64,000 bases of DNA from Hyphomicrobium sp. LHD-15 (GCF_031157355.1 NZ_JAVIFT010000004.1:1-64000), one strand, 5' to 3'; shown: positions 15,422-26,833, counted from the stretch's first letter. Notes: generated by a model not told the origin, from the sequence alone. Program-made: numbers and translations.

Positions 15422-17143
15422 ATGATTTGTAATGCGTACCTTGTCAGGACGAGCACCGCCACGATTGCGCTGGTAGCCGGCGGTTACCTTGTGATCTCCG
15501 GCACCACCGCGCGCCCAGCAGCGGGCGAAAGCAGCAGCACGCCCAACGATAGCGGCTGGGTCACCCAAGTGTCGCCCCGCGTTTCCTGGGTCGATCCGTC
15601 AGAGGTTCGGGCCGGTGCGCAGTACTTGGGCGCCTCCTCCGAAACGGAGACAGGCGAAAAGGAGACCGCCGAGCAGGCGACCGGCGAGAAGACGACTGAC
15701 GAGAAGAAGGTTGCCGCAAAGGAGACGGACGACAAAGCCGCAACCCCGAAGACGCGCAAGCGCAGCAACGTTTCCGACAAGGAAGACCTTTTCCGGCCCG
15801 ATCCGCAATACGCGGCAAAATACAATCCCCAGCACCAGGTCGATGTCTATGGCGCCAAGAGTGCGGTCGAGCCGCCGCGCCCACCGGTCGAGCTCGGTCG
15901 TCAGCAATACACCTCCGGCGCATACGACGAGAGCAGCACAGTCCTCGGCGTAAAAAATCCGCTGCTCCCGGGTCTCGCCATCTATGGCGACTGGCGGACA
16001 GCGGTCGCCCACAACAACAATAACGGCAAGGATATCGCACAGGTCGCGACCCGACTGAACATTGACGTCGACCTCAAGATCACCGGCACCGAACGCATTC
16101 ATGCGTTCTTCACGCCGATTCAGGAGGACAACAAAAAGTTCACCCGCTTCGAATTCGGCGGCGCCGACGGCGATGGGAAGTTCAACGGCGAGTTCGACAT
16201 CGACCCGCAGACACTCTTCTTCGAAGGTGATTTCGGCTCTCTTTATTCGGGCTTCACCGGCCAGGAAGCCAGTTTCGACCTGCCGTTCACTTTCGGTCTC
16301 TTCCCGCTGTTCCTGCAGAACGGGATCTGGGCGAACGACGCAATCCTGGGTGCCGCAGTGAGCCTTCCTGCCAAGAACTCGGCGGCGCTCGGCCTTGCCA
16401 ACTTCGACGTCACCTTCTTCGCCGCGTTCGACAATGTCGACAACGCGGGCATCATCGGAGCGGACGAGAAAGACAATCACCTGGCCAACCTCTATGGCGT
16501 GACCGCCTTTATCGACGCCTACGACGGCTACATCGAAGCGGGCTACGGCCTGATACAGGGGCGCGACGAGCAGAAGGAGCTTCTGACGCACTTCCTGACC
16601 GCCGCCTACACCCGCCGCTACTACAATACCGTGTCGAACTCGACGCGCATGTTCGCGAACTTCGGAGAGGATCCCGAAGGGAACAGCGACGGCTTTGCCC
16701 TGATTTCCGAAAACAGCTTGATCACCGGCTTGCCCAGCACGCTGCTGCCCTACGCCAACTTCTTCATCGGCGTCGGAAATCCGCAGCCCCTGGTCGATGG
16801 CAACGGCGCGGGCATCCTGAAGAACGTCGGCATCAACTTCGAAACCGACGCACTCACCGGCTACCCGAAACTCGACGACACCGCCTCCAACACCTTCGGC
16901 GGCGCGATCGGGTTGCAGTATCTCTTCAATCTGGATCAGCAGCTCGTTTTCGAAGTGGGCATGGTGCAGCCATTCGAGGATGACGGCATCGGCGCCAAGG
17001 ACGCGCAGTATGGCTTCGGGGTTCGCTATCAGGTTCCGATCGACCGGGCCTGGCTGTTCCGCGCCGATGCCACCTATCAGATCCTCGAGGGCGGTGACGA
17101 AGACAATTTCGGCCTCCGCGCCGAGGTCCGCAGGAAGTTCTGA
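15422..17143 (+). CDS. Outer-membrane beta-barrel (porin-like) protein linked to multihaem cytochromes
   Basis: 573 residues from the ATG at 15422 (GGGG nine bases upstream). A GTG 24 bases earlier is the alternative. A signal peptide (about 1-35) is followed by a Glu/Lys/Thr-rich linker (about 55-110). From about 170 come many alternating amphipathic strands with aromatic girdles (FDVTFFAAF, FIDAYDGYIEAGYG, TRRYYNTV), and the protein ends RRKF with the terminal Phe expected for BAM-assembled barrels. The mature part lacks Cys, so it has no CxxC like MtrB/PioB. It sits directly after the pentaheme cytochrome, so a barrel that lets haems reach the cell exterior is a reasonable inference. A porin for the redox substrate is the alternative. 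Confidence 0.78.
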   Translation: MICNAYLVRTSTATIALVAGGYLVISGTTARPAAGESSSTPNDSGWVTQVSPRVSWVDPSEVRAGAQYLGASSETETGEKETAEQATGEKTTDEKKVAAKETDDKAATPKTRKRSNVSDKEDLFRPDPQYAAKYNPQHQVDVYGAKSAVEPPRPPVELGRQQYTSGAYDESSTVLGVKNPLLPGLAIYGDWRTAVAHNNNNGKDIAQVATRLNIDVDLKITGTERIHAFFTPIQEDNKKFTRFEFGGADGDGKFNGEFDIDPQTLFFEGDFGSLYSGFTGQEASFDLPFTFGLFPLFLQNGIWANDAILGAAVSLPAKNSAALGLANFDVTFFAAFDNVDNAGIIGADEKDNHLANLYGVTAFIDAYDGYIEAGYGLIQGRDEQKELLTHFLTAAYTRRYYNTVSNSTRMFANFGEDPEGNSDGFALISENSLITGLPSTLLPYANFFIGVGNPQPLVDGNGAGILKNVGINFETDALTGYPKLDDTASNTFGGAIGLQYLFNLDQQLVFEVGMVQPFEDDGIGAKDAQYGFGVRYQVPIDRAWLFRADATYQILEGGDEDNFGLRAEVRRKF

Positions 17144-17146
17144 GCG

Positions 17147-17500
17147 ATGAACTATGCGAGGTGTCTCATGAGTGGTTGGAGTATTTTGATGGCCTGCTTG
17201 CTGGCAGTCGGCGTTCTCGCCATCGCGCCAGCGGCCGACGCCGCATCGGGCAAAAAATCCCTCTCGAAGTCCCGCGAAAGCGCCAGGGCTTATGCGCTCG
17301 AGAGCAGGCGTCGCGTTCGCGGCCCGCGGATCTATCTGCCGATCGGGCCGAGCTATATCTACTACGACTATCCCTACTACTACAGCCGCGGTCACTACCC
17401 GACGCATATCGGGGGGTATGTCTACTACCGTCCCTACTACACCCGCAGCCGGTATCGCGGTTCTGAATCACCCCGCCGCCACAAGGCGCGCAGGAATTGA
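17147..17500 (+). CDS. Small secreted Tyr/Arg-rich protein, unknown function
   Basis: 117 residues. The signal peptide ends near ADAAS. If translation starts instead at the ATG at 17168, which has GAGG six bases upstream, the protein is 110 residues with a cleaner signal. The mature part is basic, with a dense Tyr cluster (YIYYDYPYYY and YVYYRPYY) of the kind found in small envelope proteins. It starts three bases after the barrel stop and ends just before the CcmI-like gene, so it is co-transcribed with the cytochrome cluster. I do not recognise a family. Confidence 0.65.
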   Translation: MNYARCLMSGWSILMACLLAVGVLAIAPAADAASGKKSLSKSRESARAYALESRRRVRGPRIYLPIGPSYIYYDYPYYYSRGHYPTHIGGYVYYRPYYTRSRYRGSESPRRHKARRN

Positions 17501-17517
17501 TGGCAGGGAGGTATCAG

Positions 17518-18501
17518 ATGTCTCTGACGTTCTTGGGTTGGATTTTCATAGTCTCGTCGATCGCACTACCGGCGCTCGTCGTTTTTTCGCGCAGCGAGCA
17601 GATTCCCCTCGATATCCGATCTCGGCTTAAGCTTCGGAAGCTCGATGAAACAAGATCGGGAGCGGCGAGATTTTCTCTCCGCTCTCGTCTGCGGCCATCT
17701 AACTGGAGAGGCGGCAAAAATCTTCACGGTGCTGCGCGAGGATTGACGGTTGCCGCCGCGGTTTTTCTGGTGGTTGCAGGCATAGGCGCCCTTTCTTCTT
17801 ATCTCCGGACTTCTCCCGGTTCCGACGGCGCGACCACAGACACGTCGGCATCGCCCGGGGCCGACGACGAAATGCTCGCGAACCTAGAGGACTACACACG
17901 TTCGATTAAAAGCGAAGAACCGGCCTCCAACGCGGCAGCCGATAAACTCCTACCCGACGTGAACACGATGATCGAGCAGCTCGCGGCTCGGCTCAAGACC
18001 GCGCCGGCGGACATTCAAGGCTGGCAGATGCTCGGCTGGTCTTACTTCAATACGGAGCGCTACGATCAAGCTGCTACCGCCTATGCGAGGGCAATCGAAC
18101 TCGATCCGAACTCCGCCGAGCTCAAGACCTCATACGAGCAAGCCAAGGCGAAGGCCTCCGGGGGGAGCACGTTGGAGACCGCTTCGACGGGGCAGACCGG
18201 AGCCGCCCCTAAGGGAGGTGATGCGCCAAGCGCAGAGAAACTCGCGAAGTCCGAAACGACGCCTCCACATGAGAATGACGAAGCTATCCGCTCGATGGTC
18301 GACGGCCTGGCTGATCGCCTCGATCATTCTCCGCGAGATCTCGATGGCTGGACTCGCCTCATGCGCTCTCGCGTCGTTCTAGGCGAGAGAGAGGTCGCGG
18401 ACACAGCATTCCGCAAAGCGCTCGATGTCTTCAAGGACGACTCCGCAGCATCGGGCACGATCATGGCGGCCGCGATCGAGCTTGGCCTCAAGCCCGAATG
18501 A
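17518..18501 (+). CDS. CcmI/CycH-like TPR protein, cytochrome c maturation chaperone
   Basis: 327 residues from the ATG at 17518, chosen for the AGGGAGG six bases upstream. Two transmembrane segments are seen, near the N-terminus (LGWIFIVSSIALPALVV) and at about 76-98, as in CcmI. The periplasmic part holds TPR repeats, including QGWQMLGWSYFNTERY and AATAYARAIELDP, which resemble the CcmI C-terminal domain that binds apocytochrome c for haem ligation. No other ccm genes are adjacent, so this looks like a dedicated extra copy serving the multihaem cytochromes upstream. A generic TPR protein is the alternative. The loop between the two helices lacks the usual CcmI leucine-zipper-like features as far as I can see. 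Confidence 0.68.
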   Translation: MSLTFLGWIFIVSSIALPALVVFSRSEQIPLDIRSRLKLRKLDETRSGAARFSLRSRLRPSNWRGGKNLHGAARGLTVAAAVFLVVAGIGALSSYLRTSPGSDGATTDTSASPGADDEMLANLEDYTRSIKSEEPASNAAADKLLPDVNTMIEQLAARLKTAPADIQGWQMLGWSYFNTERYDQAATAYARAIELDPNSAELKTSYEQAKAKASGGSTLETASTGQTGAAPKGGDAPSAEKLAKSETTPPHENDEAIRSMVDGLADRLDHSPRDLDGWTRLMRSRVVLGEREVADTAFRKALDVFKDDSAASGTIMAAAIELGLKPE

Positions 18502-18543
18502 CCGCTCTCAATATTTTACCGGAATGACGCGCAGGAGCCCGAC

Positions 18544-19776
18544 ATGAACTTTGAGCATTTGTTCCAGCAGAGGCTCGCGGCCCTTCAACGCGAAGGACGA
18601 TACCGCGTTTTTGCGGATTTGAAGCGCCGCCGAGGGGCCTTTCCAGTGGCGGATCATTTCGCGGCGAACGGCTCGCGCGAGGTTACAGTGTGGTGCTCCA
18701 ACGACTACCTCGGCATGGGCCAGCACCCCAAAGTGATCGCCGCCATGCATGAGGCAATCGACACCGTCGGCGCAGGTTCCGGCGGTACGCGCAATATCTC
18801 GGGCACCACGCACTATCATGTCGAGCTCGAGCAGGAGCTTGCGGATCTGCACGGAAAGGAAGCAGCCCTTCTTTTCACCTCAGCTTACGTTGCCAATGAC
18901 GCGACACTCTCGACGCTCGTGAAGCTCGTTCCCGGTACGGTCGTGTTCTCGGACGAGAGAAACCACGCGTCGATGATCGAGGGCATTCGCCGCGGGAACG
19001 GCGAGAAGCAGATTTTTCGTCACAACGACGTGGCCGATCTGGAAGCGAAGCTTAAGCGTTATCCCAAGGGCACGCCCAAGATCATTGTCTTCGAGAGCGT
19101 CTATTCGATGGATGGGCACATCGCGCCGATCGCCGCGATCTGTGACCTCGCCGAAAAATATGGAGCGCTTACCTACCTCGACGAGGTGCACGCGGTCGGC
19201 CTGTACGGCCCGCGCGGTGGGGGCATTGCCGAGCGCGACGGCGTCATGGACCGCGTCGACATCATCAATGGAACCCTTGCCAAGGGCTTCGGCGTCATGG
19301 GCGGCTACATCGCCGGTTCCCGTGACCTCTGCGATGCGATCCGCTCGTTTGCTTCAGGCTTCATCTTCACGACATCTCTCGCGCCTGCGATCGCGGCCGG
19401 GGCGCTCGCCTCCATTCGCCATTTGAAGACGAGTTCGGTCGAGCGCGGCCGCCATCAGGAGCGGGTTCGAACACTCAAGAGGTCGCTCAAGGCCAAGGGT
19501 TTGCCGGTCATGGACAATCCAAGCCATATCGTCCCGGTGATGGTCGGCTGCCCGATTCACTGCAAGGCGGTGACAGACACCCTGCTCCGCCAATACGGGA
19601 TCTATGTGCAGCCGATCAATTATCCAACCGTAGCGAAAGGCACCGAGCGCATGCGTCTCACGCCCTCACCCGCACACTCCGACGAGCAGATGACGACTTT
19701 GATCCATGCGCTCGAAGGACTTTGGGCGGCCTGCGCGGTCCAGAACGGCACCTATGCCAAATTGGCGGCGGAGTAG
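18544..19776 (+). CDS. hemA: 5-aminolevulinate synthase (ALAS)
   Basis: Condenses glycine and succinyl-CoA to 5-aminolevulinate, the first step of haem synthesis in alphaproteobacteria. 410 residues, normal length. Seen: the [10 protein letters not shown] and [19 protein letters not shown] signatures, the [11 protein letters not shown] cofactor loop and the PLP lysine Lys247 in LAKGFG. Cytoplasmic. It follows the CcmI-like gene by 42 bp in the same direction, so haem supply appears to be coupled to the multihaem operon. It could be the only ALAS or a second, dedicated isozyme; the window cannot decide. Confidence 0.97.
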   Translation: MNFEHLFQQRLAALQREGRYRVFADLKRRRGAFPVADHFAANGSREVTVWCSNDYLGMGQHPKVIAAMHEAIDTVGAGSGGTRNISGTTHYHVELEQELADLHGKEAALLFTSAYVANDATLSTLVKLVPGTVVFSDERNHASMIEGIRRGNGEKQIFRHNDVADLEAKLKRYPKGTPKIIVFESVYSMDGHIAPIAAICDLAEKYGALTYLDEVHAVGLYGPRGGGIAERDGVMDRVDIINGTLAKGFGVMGGYIAGSRDLCDAIRSFASGFIFTTSLAPAIAAGALASIRHLKTSSVERGRHQERVRTLKRSLKAKGLPVMDNPSHIVPVMVGCPIHCKAVTDTLLRQYGIYVQPINYPTVAKGTERMRLTPSPAHSDEQMTTLIHALEGLWAACAVQNGTYAKLAAE

Positions 19777-20229
<453 letters not shown>

Positions 20230-20607
20230 TCAGCGCTCCTCGTCGCCGCCATCGACCGGACCGCCGATGATGTTGGAGACGTCGCCGCCCTCTTCTTCCT
20301 CTTCCTCGAGGAAGGTCTCGTCCTCTTCCGCCGCAACTTCGGCGTCGCCGTCTTCGATCTCCGGCAGAGCCTCGTCAGCCTCGGCATCCACGGCCTCAGC
20401 CGGCGCCTTCTCGACGTAATCCGACTTGCGGGCCCGACGGCTCGATTTCTCTTCGACGGCCGAAATCGCCAATGGCGAGGAGGCCAGCTCGTAGATCGAG
20501 CCGCAAATCGGGCACGTTATCGGATTGCGGTTGAGGTCGTAGAACCGAGCGCCGCATTCGTTGCTCTGACAGGTGCGCTTAGTCCCGCGCGCTTGTTTCG
20601 TCGCCAT
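20230..20607 (-). CDS. TIGR02300 family protein (zinc-ribbon-like, acidic tail)
   Basis: 125 residues from the ATG at 20607 (GGTGAG upstream). The N-terminal half holds a conserved FYDLNRNPITCPICG segment with Cys pairs (CQSNEC and CPIC), a likely zinc ribbon. The C-terminal half is almost wholly acidic (runs of Glu/Asp). The family is characteristic of alphaproteobacteria and of unknown function. It is divergent from aroA. A transcription- or ribosome-related role would be a guess. Confidence 0.9.
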   Translation of the reverse strand: MATKQARGTKRTCQSNECGARFYDLNRNPITCPICGSIYELASSPLAISAVEEKSSRRARKSDYVEKAPAEAVDAEADEALPEIEDGDAEVAAEEDETFLEEEEEEGGDVSNIIGGPVDGGDEER

Positions 20608-20712
20608 GGCTTTCTCACCAGTCAATTTGGGATAGCGGGATCTGACACAGCGGGTGGCGGCTGTCAAAACGAAATCCTCTCAAGAGGCGACAAAACTTTT
20701 GCCCGGCGTTGA

Positions 20713-22143
<1,431 letters not shown>

Positions 22144-22148
22144 CGCTC

Positions 22149-22775
22149 ATGATCATCGCGATCGACGGGCCGGCCGCCTCGGGCAAGGGGACTCTCGCAA
22201 AGCGCGTTGCGGAGCACTTCGGCTATGCCTGCCTCGATACGGGGCTTCTCTACCGCGCCGTGGCCCGCGACGTGGCCCGCCAGGGCTTTCGGCTCGAGGA
22301 TATCTGGGCGGCGATCGCGGCCGCGCGGGGCCTCGACCCGGCCTCGTTCGACGATCCGGCCCTTCGCGGCACCGCCGCCGGAGACGCCGCGTCGATCGTG
22401 GCCCGTATTCCGGTCGTGCGGGCGGCGCTGCTCACCTACCAGCGCGATTTTGCCCGCCGGCCTCCCGGGGCCGTACTCGACGGCCGGGATATCGGCACCA
22501 TCGTGTGTCCGGACGCGGACGTTAAGATTTTCGTGACCGCGACCCCGGAAATCCGGGCAAAACGCCGTTTTACCGAGTTCGAGGCCCGCGGCGACACCGT
22601 TGCCTATGAAACGGTGCTGGCCGATATCCTGGTGCGGGACGCCCGTGACTCGGGCCGTCCGAACGCGCCGATGGCCCAGGCCGCAGATGCGATGTTGCTT
22701 GACACCAGCAACTTGAGTATAGAAGCCGCATTCGACGCCGTCGTCGGATTGATCAAGAGGAAGATCGGCCCCTAG
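22149..22775 (+). CDS. cmk: Cytidylate kinase
   Basis: Phosphorylates CMP/dCMP with ATP. 208 residues. The P-loop GPAASGKGTLA is at residues 7-17, and LDTGLLYRAVA is the CMP-binding segment. The DGRDIGTIVCPDA motif and RAKRR lid are present. It starts 5 bp after aroA, so the two genes are translated from one message. Cytoplasmic. Confidence 0.96.
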   Translation: MIIAIDGPAASGKGTLAKRVAEHFGYACLDTGLLYRAVARDVARQGFRLEDIWAAIAAARGLDPASFDDPALRGTAAGDAASIVARIPVVRAALLTYQRDFARRPPGAVLDGRDIGTIVCPDADVKIFVTATPEIRAKRRFTEFEARGDTVAYETVLADILVRDARDSGRPNAPMAQAADAMLLDTSNLSIEAAFDAVVGLIKRKIGP

Positions 22776-23000
22776 AGACGCATAAGATATGCGTTTCAAT
22801 TTTTAGGGGGCGGGCAAGAGGCCCATCACGACGGCGCCCGGACCAATATTCAAAGATTCGTGCCGGCAGAGGACCGTCCGATCGTGCGTTTTCGCATGTC
22901 CGGCTGGGGCTTTCGGCATTCCGCTATCCGCGCCGTCGGCTGGCCCTTTGGGGCTTCCCGTGCGGCAGATCTCAATTCTTACACACGTCCAGGAGCTTGA

Positions 23001-24722
23001 ATGACCGCCGAAATCAGCAAAGACTACACCCCGTCGCGTGACGAGTTCGCCGCGCTGCTCACCGAAAGCCTTGCCAAGGACGACCTGTTCGAAGGCAGCG
23101 TCGTCAAGGGCAAAGTCGTCGGCATCGAGAAGGACCTCGCCGTCATCGACGTCGGCCTCAAGATGGAAGGCCGCGTTCCGCTGAAGGAGTTCGGTCTTGG
23201 CGGCCAGCCCGGCAACATCAAGATCGGCGACACGGTTGAAGTCTACCTCGAGCGCATCGAGAACGCGCTCGGTGAAGCCGTTCTCTCGCGCGACAAGGCG
23301 CGCCGCGAAGAGAGCTGGACCCGTCTCGAGAAGCTCTCCGAAAAGGGCGAGAAGGTTACAGGCGTCATCTTCAACAAGGTCAAGGGCGGCTTCACTGTCG
23401 ATCTCGACGGTGCCGTCGCGTTCCTGCCGGGCTCGCAGGTCGATATCCGCCCGGTTCGCGACATCGGCCCGCTGATGCACCAGCCGATGCAGTTCCAGAT
23501 CCTCAAGATGGATCGCCGCCGCGGCAACATCGTCGTCTCGCGCCGCTCGGTGCTCGAAGAGACGCGTGCCGAGCAGCGCGCCGACATCGTGGCTCGTCTC
23601 GCCGAAGGCCAGATCATCGACGGCTTGGTCAAGAACATCACCGATTACGGCGCGTTCATCGACCTCGGCGGCATCGACGGCCTGCTCCACGTCACCGACA
23701 TGGCTTGGCGCCGCGTGAACCATCCGTCCGAGATCCTGAACGTCGGCGACACGGTCAAGGTGCAGATCATCCGCATCAACCCGGAGACCCAGCGCATCAG
23801 CCTCGGCATGAAGCAGCTGCAGTCGGACCCGTGGTCGACGATCGAAGCCAAGTATCCGATCGGCTCACGCTTCAACGGCACGGTCACGAACATCGCCGAC
23901 TACGGTGCGTTCGTCGAACTCGAGCCGGGCGTCGAAGGCTTGATCCACGTCTCGGAAATGAGCTGGACCAAAAAGAACGTTCACCCCGGCAAGATCGTCT
24001 CGACCAGCCAGCAGGTCGAAGTGCAGATCCTCGAGGTCGATCCCTCGAAGCGCCGCATCTCGCTCGGCCTCAAGCAGACCCAGGACAACCCCTGGGATGC
24101 CTTCCTTGCCCAGCATCCGAAGGGCACCGTCGTCGAAGGCCCGATCCGCAACATCACCGAGTTCGGCCTGTTCATCGGCCTCGATGGCGGCGTAGACGGC
24201 ATGGTGCACTTGTCGGATCTCGACTGGCAGAAGGCCGGCGACGAGGTCATCAAGGACTACAAGAAGGGCGATACGGTCAAAGCTATCGTCCTCGACGTCG
24301 ACAGCTCCAAGGAGCGCATCTCGCTCGGCATCAAGCAGCTTGCCGGCGATCCCGCCGACGAGCTCGGCAAGTACAAGAAGGGCGACCAGGTCACCTGCGA
24401 AGTCGTCGCGGTGCAGGAGAACGGCATCGAGGTCAAGATCGCCGATACCGATCTTACGACCTTCATCAAGCGCTCGGATCTCTCGCGTGACCGTTCGGAG
24501 CAGCGCACGGAGCGCTTCACCGTCGGTCAGAAGGTCGATGCATCCGTGCTCTCGGTCGACAAGGCCGCGCGCCGCATCGGCGTCTCGATCAAGGCGCTCG
24601 AGATCGCAGAAGAGAAGCAGGCCGTTGCGCAGTACGGCTCGTCCGACTCGGGCGCTTCGCTGGGCGACATCTTCAAGGCCGCGATCAAGAAGCGCGATGC
24701 GAGCGGTGGCGACGAAGAGTAA
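23001..24722 (+). CDS. rpsA: 30S ribosomal protein S1
   Basis: 573 residues made of six S1 OB-fold repeats (roughly 30-100, 115-180, 200-270, 285-355, 372-442, 459-525), with repeated [12 protein letters not shown]-type cores and SLGMKQL/SLGLKQT ends. It binds mRNA to the 30S subunit during initiation. The 225-bp gap after cmk probably carries its own promoter and leader. An intrinsic terminator follows the gene at once. Confidence 0.97.
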   Translation: MTAEISKDYTPSRDEFAALLTESLAKDDLFEGSVVKGKVVGIEKDLAVIDVGLKMEGRVPLKEFGLGGQPGNIKIGDTVEVYLERIENALGEAVLSRDKARREESWTRLEKLSEKGEKVTGVIFNKVKGGFTVDLDGAVAFLPGSQVDIRPVRDIGPLMHQPMQFQILKMDRRRGNIVVSRRSVLEETRAEQRADIVARLAEGQIIDGLVKNITDYGAFIDLGGIDGLLHVTDMAWRRVNHPSEILNVGDTVKVQIIRINPETQRISLGMKQLQSDPWSTIEAKYPIGSRFNGTVTNIADYGAFVELEPGVEGLIHVSEMSWTKKNVHPGKIVSTSQQVEVQILEVDPSKRRISLGLKQTQDNPWDAFLAQHPKGTVVEGPIRNITEFGLFIGLDGGVDGMVHLSDLDWQKAGDEVIKDYKKGDTVKAIVLDVDSSKERISLGIKQLAGDPADELGKYKKGDQVTCEVVAVQENGIEVKIADTDLTTFIKRSDLSRDRSEQRTERFTVGQKVDASVLSVDKAARRIGVSIKALEIAEEKQAVAQYGSSDSGASLGDIFKAAIKKRDASGGDEE

Positions 24723-24751
24723 GATCTTCGTTTAACACGTGCAGATCACGA

Positions 24752-24789
24752 AGCGCGGGACGGGAGTCCCGCGCTTTTTTGTTTTTTAA
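24752..24789 (+). terminator. Intrinsic terminator of rpsA
   Basis: A 10-bp stem, AAGCGCGGGA/TCCCGCGCTT, with a six-base loop is followed by T5-G-T6. It lies 30 bases after the rpsA stop codon. This is the clearest rho-independent terminator on the plus strand of the window. Confidence 0.93.
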
Positions 24790-24800
24790 CTGCCCCGTGT

Positions 24801-24828
24801 CCGGATCCCGGTTTCTGCCGGGATGACG
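24801..24828 (+). repeat. Short palindromic intergenic repeat (GGATCC..GGATGAC type)
   Basis: CCGGATCCCGG, a short loop, CCGGGATGACG: same plan as the copies at 32555-32585, 63791-63821 and 63855-63882. The arms differ in sequence but keep pairing. Confidence 0.7.
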
Positions 24829-25061
24829 TTTCCCGCGGTCATGGCGGAGCTGCGTTCTGCACGGACGACGGTCGGCGTTCAGAACGATGTAGTGCTTCAA
24901 GACGGACGGGCATTGCGCACCGCACGGCAGTTTCCTATTTTGCCGGCAAAGGCTTAATCTAACGCCGCGTTCGCGGAACGGCTTTAGAACTCTGTTTTGT
25001 CGTGCTTCTTACCGTAAAACCGGTTTCCACTTTTCCGGAAGCACTCTTGGAGCATCCCCCC

Positions 25062-26033
25062 ATGTCGCTCGAAACTGAAGCCGTCCTCGATCGCCGCCGT
25101 ATGCGCCGGCGTCTCGCTTTCTGGCGCAGCGCGGCGGTGCTGTTCGTCGGCCTTTTGCTCGGCGCACTTCTGTTCAACAGCGATGAACTGTCGTCGCTCG
25201 CCGGAACACGCCAGATCGCGCGTGTCGCCATCGAGGGCACGATTACCGACGACCGCGACCAGATCGCGATGCTGAAAAAGATCAAGGACGCCAAGAACGT
25301 CGATGCGCTGCTCGTGTTCGTGAACAGTCCCGGAGGCACGACGACCGGCGGCGAGAGCCTCTATCTCGCACTTCGCGACGTGGCGGAGAAAAAGCCCGTC
25401 GTCGCCCAGTTCGGTACGGTCGCGGCTTCGGCGGGCTATATCGTCGGACTCGGCACCGACCATATCGTGGCGCGCGGCAACACGATCACCGGCTCGGTCG
25501 GCGTGCTCGCGCAATGGCCCGAGGTGAGCGAGCTGCTCGGCAAGCTCGGCGTGAAATTCAACGAGGTCAAAAGCGGCGAGCTGAAAGCCGCGCCGAACCC
25601 GTTCGAGCCTGCATCGGAAGGAGCCCGGAAAGTCATGCAGGACACCATCGACGACGGCTTCAAGTGGTTCCTGTCCCTGGTCGAAACCCGCCGCGGAATC
25701 GTACCTCAGAACGTTAACGGCCTTGTCGAAGGGCGCATTTTCTCGGGCCGGCAGGCACTGGACAACAAGCTCATCGACGAAATCGGCGGTGAAAAAGAAG
25801 CGATCGTCTGGCTCGAAACCAACCGCGGCGTGCCGAAAGACCTCAAGGTTATCGACTGGAAACCCACGCCAGAGGGCAGCTGGGGCGGTTTCGCGGGCGA
25901 AGCTTCCCTTGCCTTTGGAAAAATGATTGCTGCCGCGTTAGGCAATTTTGCTCAACTCGCGAGCCTTCCTCCCGGGCTCGGCAGAGTTGGTCTTGACGGC
26001 CTCGTTTCTGTTTGGCAACCTTCTGAAAATTAG
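25062..26033 (+). CDS. sppA: Signal peptide peptidase SppA (36K type)
   Basis: Inner-membrane serine protease that degrades cleaved signal peptides. 323 residues from the ATG at 25062 (GGAG ten bases upstream). One transmembrane helix lies at about residues 23-42. The Ser/Lys dyad is seen as Ser123 in VAASAGYI and Lys175 in KSGELKAAPN, 52 residues apart as in other short SppA proteins. NSPGGTTTGGE is the conserved oxyanion region. It is followed by ihfB, so probably one operon. Confidence 0.93.
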   Translation: MSLETEAVLDRRRMRRRLAFWRSAAVLFVGLLLGALLFNSDELSSLAGTRQIARVAIEGTITDDRDQIAMLKKIKDAKNVDALLVFVNSPGGTTTGGESLYLALRDVAEKKPVVAQFGTVAASAGYIVGLGTDHIVARGNTITGSVGVLAQWPEVSELLGKLGVKFNEVKSGELKAAPNPFEPASEGARKVMQDTIDDGFKWFLSLVETRRGIVPQNVNGLVEGRIFSGRQALDNKLIDEIGGEKEAIVWLETNRGVPKDLKVIDWKPTPEGSWGGFAGEASLAFGKMIAAALGNFAQLASLPPGLGRVGLDGLVSVWQPSEN

Positions 26034-26068
26034 AATAAATACAATTACTTTCGCGGGAGGCACGTGCT

Positions 26069-26353
26069 TTGATAAAATCCGAGCTGATCCAGAAAATTGC
26101 GGCTTCCAACCCACACCTGTATCATCGGGACGTGGAGCGGATCGTCAATGTGGTGTTCGACGAGATCGTCGACGCGCTTGCAGAGGGCGATCGGGTCGAG
26201 CTTCGTGGCTTCGGCGCGTTTACAGTCAAGCATCGCGCTGCCCGTCAGGGGCGCAATCCGCGCACGGGAACTGCGGTCCCGGTCGACGAGAAATTCGTCC
26301 CGTTCTTCAAGACGGGCAAAGAGCTTCGCGACCGGCTCAACACCAACGGGTAA
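26069..26353 (+). CDS. ihfB: Integration host factor beta subunit
   Basis: 94-residue DNA-bending protein of the HU/IHF family. [24 protein letters not shown] holds the beta-arm with the DNA-intercalating proline. With IhfA it bends DNA at promoters, oriC and recombination sites. The start is a TTG at 26069, decided by the GGGAGG eight bases upstream; no ATG or GTG fits in frame. It lies 35 bp after sppA. Confidence 0.96.
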   Translation: MIKSELIQKIAASNPHLYHRDVERIVNVVFDEIVDALAEGDRVELRGFGAFTVKHRAARQGRNPRTGTAVPVDEKFVPFFKTGKELRDRLNTNG

Positions 26354-26434
26354 GCGCCGCTAAGGCGTGTAGGCCTGTGGCGCCGGCTTTCCCATTTCCG
26401 TGGCGAAGTCCATGCTTCGCTCCGGAGGCGGGCC

Positions 26435-26833
26435 GTGGACATAGGCGAACTTCGGAATCGGAATACGCGCGTGCTCAGACGAATTCTTTGGCTGTTGACG
26501 GCATTTCCAGCGGCCGCGCTCCTGATTACGCTTGCGGTCGCGAACCGCCATTCCGTGCGGCTCGTGCTCGACCCGTTCCGGCCTGAAACGCCTGTGCTTT
26601 CGGTCGTGCTGCCGTTCTACGGCTTCCTGTTCGGCGCACTGCTCGTCGGCGTCGTTCTCGGTGGAGCCGCTACTTGGCTTTCGCAGTCGCGATGGCGCCG
26701 TACAGCCCGGATCAGGACGGGCGAGGCCAAGCGATGGCAAGGCGAGGCCGACCGACTGACGCGCGAACGCGATGCCGAGGTTTCGGGTCGCGCCAAAGCG
26801 CTCTCCGCACCCGCCAAGCGCGACGCGGCTTGA
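26435..26833 (+). CDS. LapA-domain (DUF1049) membrane protein
   Basis: 132 residues with two transmembrane helices (about 16-36 and 60-82) separated by the VANRHSVRLVLDPF segment typical of lipopolysaccharide assembly protein A domain proteins. A basic, coiled-coil-like cytoplasmic tail with RWQGEADRLTRERD follows. The start is GTG at 26435; an internal GTG would remove about 12 residues. It lies between ihfB and trpF as in many Hyphomicrobiales. LapA in E. coli links to LpxC control; that role here is inferred. Confidence 0.82.
   Translation: MDIGELRNRNTRVLRRILWLLTAFPAAALLITLAVANRHSVRLVLDPFRPETPVLSVVLPFYGFLFGALLVGVVLGGAATWLSQSRWRRTARIRTGEAKRWQGEADRLTRERDAEVSGRAKALSAPAKRDAA

Larger units (their letters stand above)
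24723..25061. other. Intergenic region rpsA-sppA with two dispersed-repeat-like elements
   Basis: It holds the rpsA terminator, a short palindromic repeat at 24801-24828, and at about 25012-25046 a segment with AAAACCGGTTTCCACTTTTC. The latter resembles a palindromic intergenic element common in Hyphomicrobiales genomes (recalled, not searched). No gene is seen. Confidence 0.5.

Noticed and set aside
15599-17407. 602-codon minus-strand frame opposite the barrel gene
   Set aside because: The plus strand has signal peptide, barrel strands and terminal Phe; the minus frame has nothing recognisable and crosses two genes.
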